A DNA stretch of 64,000 nucleotides from assembly GCF_902686445.1 (NCBI RefSeq), contig NC_062219.1, positions 110,919,160 through 110,983,159 of the forward strand, in the 5' to 3' direction. The notes below the pieces were generated by a model. That model saw only the letters and a list, made by a program, of their open reading frames with translations, did not search any database and was not told the origin of the DNA. Shown here piece by piece: positions 57,794 to 64,000 of this stretch (the stretch's first letter is position 1; each line of letters opens with the position of its first letter). The stretch comes from Sciurus carolinensis (taxonomy: Eukaryota > Chordata > Mammalia > Rodentia > Sciuridae). A program made the translations under genes and the position numbers.

Positions 57794-58314
57794 CTAGAAT
57801 AATCTTTACTTGGTTATGATTTATTATCCTTTTCTTTTTAATACATTACAATATTCAGTTTACTATTTTTTAAGCTTGTATAAATGAGCGAAATTATAAT
57901 CTTCATTTCTTTTATAATCCTTTTCTGATTTTGATACCAAAGGTATACTAGGCTCAAAAAATGAGATTGATAGTGTTTCTATTCTGAGTTGTGTAAAGTT
58001 AAAATGATCTATTTTTGCAAATTTGGTAGATCCTAACAAGTGAGGGAAATTTAATTTTATTTGCTGATTTGCTTTCTTTCAAATTCATAGGACTACTTAG
58101 TTGTTCCTTTTCTTCTTGGATTGGTTTTGGTCATTTATATTTCCTAGAAATTTATCCCTTTTACTACACTATCCAAATTTGTGGCATAGCTTTGGTCATG
58201 ATAGTCTCTTATTATCTATCCTTTGTTATGGTTAATTTTCTCAGATGTGTTGTTGAACACAAATTTTTTTTAGCTCAATGAAATCTGTTCTTAGATCCAT
58301 TAAGTTCTTATTCT

Positions 58315-60340
58315 ATTAAAAATTGTAGTAAAATACACATGGTATAAATTTACCATTTTAACTCTTCCAAAGTAAACAATTCAGTGACATCAAATATATT
58401 CACAGTGTCATGCAGCCCTCACCACTGAACTTTGGCAGAAATTTTCATTATCCCAAACCGAAATTTTGTACCCATAAAGCAATAACTCTCCATTTCTCTT
58501 TTTTCCCATATTCTATTTTCTCTCTATGAATTTTCCCACCCTAGATGTCTTATATAAGAAAGATTATCCAATATGTGCCATTTTGCATCTGATTTATTTC
58601 ATTTACCTTATTTTCACGTTCAGTTTATGTATCTTTATGTGCCAGGTCTTCCTTTTCATGACTGATTAATTTTCCATTATATGTGTATAGTATGTTTTGT
58701 CCATCCATTCATACATTCGTGGATACATCAGTTGTTTCCACATATTGGCTTTTGTGAAGAATGTTGTGAACATTGTGTGCAAGTAGTTTTTGAATCTCCT
58801 TTCTATTTTTCTGTGTATGTTACATAGTCGTGGAATTGCTGTACAAATTCTGCGTTTAACGTTTTCATGTTTCACCCTACTTTTTCCCACAGCTGCTACA
58901 CATTTCAGCAGTGTGCAAGGTTTCCAGTTTCTTCACATCCACCCTATTTTTAAAAAGGATGATGATGATGATGATGGTTATGATTAAATACTAACCATTC
59001 CTGGTGGTATGAAAAGGCTTCTCATGGTTTTTATCCATTTTCCTCAGAACTGATGATATCGAACATCTTTTCAAGTTGTTTTGGTCATTTGTATATCTTC
59101 TTTGGGAGAATATATGTTTGAATCCGTTGCCCATTTTTAAATGGTTTGTGTTGTTTTGTTATAGGAAATCGTTATTCTGAATATTAATTTGATATATGAT
59201 TTGTAAATTCTTTTATTCTGTGGGTTGTCTTTTGACACACTTGATGGAGTTCTTTCTTCTACAATTTTTGTAATTTTACCTTTTATATTTATGACTTTCA
59301 TTCAGTTTTACATTTATCATTATATATGGTACAAAATAAGGATCTGATTTAATTCTTTTGTTTGCAGTTATCTAACCACAGTATCATTTGTTGAAGATTG
59401 TTCTTTACACTGGGTGGTCTCAGTACCCTGGTCGAAATAAATTTACCATTTATGTTAGGGGTTTTTTGTGGACTCTGTTTTTTTTTGTTCTGTTTGTCTA
59501 CAAGTCTGTTCTTATACTAGAATCACATTGTTTCAATTACTGTACCTTTATAGTTTTAAATCCCAAAGTGATATTCCCCAAATTTGTTAATCTTTTCACA
59601 GTTGTTTTTGGTCATTCAGTGTACTTTGAATATCCAAATGGGCTCTTCTGTTTCTTCAAAAAATACCATTAACGTTTTGATAGGATTTTGCTTTAAATCT
59701 ATTATGAGATTTTAGGTAATGTCCTTTTAACGAACAGTATTCTTCCAAGCCATGAACAAAAGATGTCTTTTCACTTACTTATGTATACTTTTTGTTTGGA
59801 TGTCATCCTCAATTTCTTTCAGCAGTCTTTTTATAGTTTTCAGTACAGAAATCTTTCACCTGCTTTGTTAAATGTATTGCTAAGTATTTTATATTTTGTA
59901 TCATTGTGAAGGTGTTTTTTAATTTCTTTTTCAGATTATTCATTGCTAATGTATAAAAACATGAACTGATGTTTCACAAGCTGATTTTATATACCTCAAC
60001 TTTGTTGAGTTAGTTTACTCTGACAGTCTTTTTGTCCCGAAATCTGTAAATAGAGATTATTTTCCTTATTCCTTACAAATTTGGATTTGTTTTCTTTTTT
60101 GTGGAGTTGGTCTGGCTAGAACTTATATAGCACTGTATTGAATAGAAATGGCAAAATATGGACACCCTTCTTTTGAGGATTATCTTAGTTGACAGGCTTT
60201 CCATTTTTCACAATTGAGTATGTTATCTGTAGGTTTTGCATATAGTCTTTATTGTGTTGAGGAGGTTCTCCCATTAATTTTTAAAATACTATTGTATTTT
60301 TCACCTGTATTTCTCCTTGGTGCTTTTAAAAATATAACCA
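58315..60340 (-). mobile_element. Second old L1 (L1M), 3' end to mid ORF2
   Basis: 3' UTR end ('aatacacatggtataaattt', 'gtcatgcagccctcaccact') followed by reverse ORF2 pieces: 'ccatccattcatacattcg', 'gtgtgcaaggtttccagttt', 'ttggtcatttgtatatcttc', 'tatcatttgttgaagattgt', 'gtgatattccccaaatttg', 'cttttgaggattatcttag'. Lies head-to-tail with the L1 at 56240-58310 in the same orientation. The 94- and 99-codon frames here are antisense or L1 remnants. Confidence 0.8.
58958..58986. repeat. (GAT)n microsatellite
   Basis: Short gatgatgatgatgatgat run within the L1; it gives an Asp-rich frame. Confidence 0.9.
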
Positions 60341-60785
60341 GCCAATTTGCTGTTTCTGTTCCTGTTTGTTCTTTTCATTTTTTAAAACATGAGTTACATG
60401 ATTAATTTATTATTTCATTTTTCTGGCACATGTAGGCTTTATGGGTCTGATTCTACCATTTGTTGCTCCTGCTCACTTTCATTCATGATTATTTGTTTCC
60501 TAGGGTATGTTGTAAATTATAATTTTGAAGTAATGATCCTTGATATGTCCTCCACGGGAATGCTTTCAGATCTTTGTTTAAATATGTTCAAGGGATTCTG
60601 CCAGGCACCTACCTATGAGTGCTATCAATATAAATCACTTCAAACTAATTTTTTGCTTTACTATGTTTTTAGTCTACATGGGTATTAAAGTATTCTGACT
60701 TCATACAAGTGAATTTATAGTTAACAATTATAAGGGAAGATTTTTGTTTCTTCATTGCAGACTCTTGATAGGTAAAGTATATTTT

Positions 60786-60979
60786 GTTTTGTTACTGGGG
60801 ATTGAACCCAGGGCCTATCTACTACTGAGCTACATCTCTAGTCTTTAAATGTTTTATTTTGATTCAGGGTCTCATCAAATTGCTAAGGTCTCACCAAATT
60901 GGCCTTGAACTTGTTATCCTCCTGCCTCATCTTCCTGGGTTGATGGGATTATAGGCATGTACTTGCCCTGCTCCAGTTG
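60786..60979 (-). mobile_element. B1-dID SINE
   Basis: Reverse ID-like half ('gttactggggattgaaccca' ... 'gagctacatctctagtc') then reverse B1 ('attcagggtctcatcaaatt' ... 'gggattataggcatg'). Flanks aagtatatttt and aagtacatttt suggest a diverged target duplication. Confidence 0.88.
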
Positions 60980-60989
60980 AAGTACATTT

Positions 60990-61843
60990 TTAAAATGGAT
61001 ATTTGCCTAGTTCACACACTAAAAATGTTACCATTAGTGGCTATTAGCTTTCTCAACTTTATGTTAGGTTCATTAACTGGACTTCTTACCTTACTTAGGA
61101 CTATTTTCTTTCCTATACTTCGAATACTGTGCTAGTTCAATCCCAGGCTCTGGTTTGCTATCAAAGAAGCCTTTTAATAAAATTGGGTCCAGAGCACTTA
61201 TTTTTTGGAACTGTACTTTGTCGTCTTATGTGACTTCTGTTTTGTCTTCACTACAGCTACTTAAAACATGCTTTAAATCAAAGATTTTAATACATTATTT
61301 TGCATTTCAAGTGTTTCTTACTTTGGAGGAAGTGTCTGCACATCATCATGTCTGTGGTATGAAAGAAGACTTGAAAGACCAATTTGTAATCCATTCTTGA
61401 TAGTCTACCAGTTTGCAATTGTAAACCATAATTGATGTGATTTTCATAGCAGTTTTCAGTGTTTATTGGATCACATGTTTTTATAACCTTTTATGTGGCT
61501 ATTTTTCTCTTGTATTGATGATTTGGATGTGATTACATGAATTTTCGGTTGCCAATATTCTGAAGTAGTTGTTTACTAGCTTGCATTTTGACAGAGTAAA
61601 TGCCATTTAACATATTATATAATCAAGAAATAGTGTAGATAATACTGCACTCTTCCTTCGAAATGACACCTTGTGTAGGAAACATTTTTTTCTCAATAAA
61701 AACTTTTATGTCCATTTGATCATTTGAGAGAAAAATTTGTAGTCTCTTTATTTAATTCTTAAAATATATATCTTTTACTTTTTTGCTTTTCTTCATTTGC
61801 AGTTCTTAATATTGGTGTGTTTAAATTTCTTTTTCTTTTGCAG
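60990..61843. other. Intron end before the SUPT3H exon, nothing else recognised
   Basis: About 850 bp without recognised repeats. The pyrimidine-rich run before the exon (61821-61840, ttaaatttctttttcttttg) is the splice-acceptor tract. The 81-codon frame at 61155-61400 lies here and has no recognised homologue. Confidence 0.6.
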
Positions 61844-61928
61844 GTTTTCTTTAGGTGATGCTAGGAGACCTCTTTATGAAACAGCAGTTTTGGTAGAAGA
61901 TGTGGTACACACTCAATTAATTAATCTG
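61844..61928 (+). CDS. SUPT3H: SUPT3H internal coding exon (SPT3, SAGA complex subunit)
   Basis: SPT3 is the nuclear histone-fold subunit of SAGA/STAGA-type coactivator complexes that helps deliver TBP to promoters. The exon is 85 nt: one base finishes a codon begun in the previous exon, then 28 codons read [15 protein letters not shown] followed by [13 protein letters not shown], which is the start of the conserved SPT3 histone-fold segment. It is preceded by a pyrimidine tract ending ttttcttttgcag and followed by the donor gtaaga, so it begins inside a codon and ends on a codon boundary. The open frame continues past the donor only by chance. From memory, the mammalian protein has His where this copy has Tyr (RRPLYETAV); the rest agrees. 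An intact frame and intact splice sites argue against a pseudogene exon. The identification is by recognition, not by search. Confidence 0.87.
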
Positions 61929-62057
61929 GTAAGAGCATATAATCTTATTTGGTATGCGTTTATAATCTGTTTGGTATATCTTTTGCGCACACTGCTTATA
62001 TATGAGATTGCAACCCAAATAAAGAAGTTTAAATTTTTTTTAAATCAGCAAATCTTT

Positions 62058-62260
62058 TTTGTCATTTTTATTGAGATATAATTTATGTATAACAGTAGGT
62101 ACAAGTTAATTGCATAATTTGATGAGTTTTGACAATGTGTTATTGTCATTAGCTACAAGAACAATCATGATACAGAAATTTCCCACCATGTAAAAATAAT
62201 TGCTTGTTTCCCTATGCAGTTAATCTTTTTATCCCAACCTCTGGTGCTTAGCATCCAATG
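62058..62260 (-). mobile_element. Old L1 (L1M) 3' UTR end, truncated
   Basis: 'tttattgagatataatttat', 'gtataacagtaggtacaagt', 'gatgagttttgacaatgtg' and 'agctacaagaacaatcatga' match the reverse of an L1M 3' end. Starts about 130 bp after the exon donor. Confidence 0.72.
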
Positions 62261-62325
62261 ATTTACTTATATATATATATTTTTTTTTAATTTCAAGGAA
62301 TATAGTTATTTAATGGGCTTCTTAT

Positions 62326-64000
62326 TCAAAAGAATTTTTAAATTTGTTCTAATTAGATATACATGACAGTAGAATGCATTTTGTTACATCATACATAAAT
62401 GGAGTATAATATCACTTCTCATTTTTTTGGTCATACATGATGTAGAGTTATAGAGGTCATGTAATGATATAGGCACATAGGGTGATAATGTCCGATTCAT
62501 TCTACTATCATTCGTACCCCCATGCCCTTTCTCCTCCTTTCATTCCCCTTTGTCTATTCCACAGTACTTCTATCCTCCCCACCCCATTGTGAATTAGCAT
62601 TCACATATAGAGAAAACATTCAGTCTTTGGTTTTTTGGGATTGGTTTATTTCACTTAGCATAATATTCTCCAGTTCCATTTATTTACTGGAAAATGCCAT
62701 AATTTCATTCTTATTTATATATGAGTAATATTCCATTGTGTAAACATACCACAAATTCTTTATCCCTTCTTCTGTTGAAGGGCACCTAGCTTGTTTCCAT
62801 AGTTTAGCTATTGTCAGTTGAGCTGCTGTAACATTGATGTGGCCATGTTATTCTTGTAAACTGATTTTGAGTCCTTTCAGTATAATCTGAGGAGTGGGTA
62901 ACTGGGTCAATAGGTGGTTTCAGTCCCAGCATTTCTGGAGAATCTCACCATACCACTTTCCATAATGGTTGTACCAATTTGCAGTTCCACCAGAAATGTA
63001 TGAGTGTACCTTTACCCGACATTCTCACCAACATTTATTGTTGCTTGTATGCTTGATAATTGCCTCTCTGACCAGAGTGAGATAGAATCATAGAATCGTA
63101 GAGTAGTTTTTATTTGCATTTCTCTAATTTCTGGAGATGTTGAACATGTTTTCATATATGTGTTGATCGATCATATTTCTTCTTCTGTGAAGTGTCTGTT
63201 GAGTGCCTTAGCCCATTTATTGATTGGGTTATTTGTTTTATTGGTGTTAAGTTTTTTGAGTTCTTTATATATCCTGGAGATAATGCTGTATCTGAGGTGC
63301 TTGTGGTAATGATTTTATCCCATTCTGTAGGCTCTCTCTTCACATTCTTGATTGTTTTATTTGTTGTGAAGAAGCTTTTTAGTTTGGTTCCATCCCGTTT
63401 ATTGATTCTTGTTGTTACTTCTTGCGCTTTAGAAGTCTCGTTGAGGAATTTGTTTCCTAAGCCAACATAATGGAGACTTGGGCCTACTTGCCTACTTTTT
63501 CTTCTAGTAGGCACAGGTTCTCTGGTCTAATTCCTGGGTCCTTGATCCACTTTGAGTTGAGTTTTGTGCAGGGTGAGAAATAGGAGTTTGATTTCATTTT
63601 GCTACATATGGATTTTCAGTTTTCCCAGCACCATTTGTTGAATAAGTTATCTTTTATCAATGTATGTTATCAATGTATGTTTTTGGGCCTTTGTCTAGTA
63701 TGAGATAATTATATTTATGTGGGTATGTCTTTGTGTTTTCTGTTCTGTACCATTGGTCTACATATCTGTTTTGGTGCCAGTACCATGCTGCTTTTGTTAT
63801 TGTGGCTCTGTAGTATAATTTAAGGTCTGGTATTGTGATGCCTCCTTCTTCACTTTTCTTGTTAAGAATTGCCCAGCTATCCTAGGTCTCTTATTTTTTT
63901 AAGTGAATTTCATGATTGTCTTTTCTATTTCTATAAAGAATGTTATTGGGATTTTAATAGGAATTGCATTAAATCTATATAATGCTTTTGGTAGTATGGC
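62326..64000 (-). mobile_element. Sciurid L1, 3' part, running off the window
   Basis: Reverse 3' UTR ('agatatacatgacagtagaa', 'cacatagggtgataatgtcc') then ORF2 C-terminus. The minus frame at 63152-63514 reads [11 protein letters not shown] and contains stop-separated L1 pieces. It keeps the block absent from the copy at 46405-47620. Decayed frames suggest an inactive copy. The 5' end is beyond the window. Confidence 0.9.

Larger units (their letters stand above)
56240..58310 (-). mobile_element. Old L1 (L1M) ORF2, broken by SINEs and an LTR
   Basis: Reverse ORF2 pieces in order: 'tgttggttcttcttgtgcca' (56262), 'gtagctttatag'-type block near 56300, 'ttcttgcatctattgagatg' (56980), then after the LTR 'gcaaatttggtagatcc' and 'ttcttggattggttttggtc' (58111). 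SINEs at 56843 and 57009 and an LTR at 57284 interrupt it. Confidence 0.72.
1..61843 (+). other. SUPT3H: Probable SUPT3H intron upstream of the exon (may hide an unrecognised small exon)
   Basis: The SUPT3H exon on the + strand places everything upstream in the preceding intron, unless a small exon was missed. The stretch is AT-rich and dense in SINE, L1, L2, MIR and LTR remnants, as expected for the very long introns known in this gene. The preceding exon should end two bases into a Met codon before a GT donor. I looked for a segment with that phase and the expected peptide (around FATELQSM) and saw none. Confidence 0.7.
61929..64000 (+). other. SUPT3H: SUPT3H intron downstream of the exon (partial)
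   Basis: The intron starts with the donor gtaagagc and runs off the window. It holds an old L1 3' end (about 62058-62260), an AT-rich run near 62270-62290 and a sciurid L1 in antisense to the gene from about 62326. The next coding exon, which should begin in frame with LQQA or similar, is not in the window. Confidence 0.75.

Noticed and set aside
58958..58986. Asp-rich frame end (poly-Asp)
   Set aside because: It is produced by a (GAT)n microsatellite within an L1 remnant.
1..64000. A RUNX2 exon or promoter
   Set aside because: RUNX2 is the neighbour of SUPT3H, but no Gln/Ala repeat or Runt-domain coding was seen.

Overview
This is a window of mammalian nuclear DNA that is almost entirely intronic and repeat-derived. 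The signature repeats are short tRNA-Ala-like ID elements, fused B1-dID elements (a B1 monomer followed by an ID-like box reading roughly 'ctggggatgtggctcagtgg') and a distinct lineage of L1. Together these point to a squirrel-family rodent (Sciuridae: ground squirrel, marmot or tree squirrel). That assignment comes from repeat recognition, not from a search.

The only host protein-coding sequence I can support is one internal exon on the + strand at 61844-61928. It encodes the start of the histone-fold region of SUPT3H, the SPT3 subunit of the SAGA/STAGA-type coactivator complexes. It has a strong pyrimidine tract and AG acceptor, a GTAAGA donor, and codons that match the conserved protein with one visible substitution. 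SUPT3H is known to have very large introns, so the rest of the window (1-61843 and 61929-64000) is best read as two SUPT3H introns. I did not find a second SUPT3H exon or any RUNX2 exon, although RUNX2 is the known neighbour.

Layout. 1-5 kb: a scrap of L1, an RPL32 processed pseudogene on the minus strand (1596-2114), SINEs and an old L1. 5-16 kb: L2, MER5-like, MIR and L1 remnants, with two diverged copies of an unidentified repeat near 13 and 15 kb. 18.5-19.9 kb: an old L2 split by younger SINEs. 21-30 kb: L2, MIR, a MaLR-type LTR and L1 3' ends. 30.07-36.47 kb: an almost complete, dead, minus-strand L1 with 5' UTR, ORF1 and ORF2 remnants and a candidate target-site duplication. 37.5-39.8 kb: an old plus-strand L1 invaded by two SINEs. 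40.1-41.3 kb: L2 end, Tigger-like fragment and two MaLR-like LTRs in a row. 42556-42635: a tiny perfect-terminal-inverted-repeat element with TA ends, resembling a mariner MITE. 45-51 kb: LTR, truncated L1, many SINEs. 52533-53735: a near-identical 198-bp direct duplication. 53.8-61 kb: SINEs and two old minus-strand L1 copies, one broken by an ERVL/MaLR-type LTR. 61.8 kb: the SUPT3H exon. 62.3 kb to the end: another sciurid L1 running off the window.

I found no new multi-gene system. The most unusual items are the short mariner-like inverted-repeat element at 42.6 kb and the 198-bp duplication. Nearly all open reading frames of 60-170 codons are chance frames in repeats or L1/pseudogene remnants.
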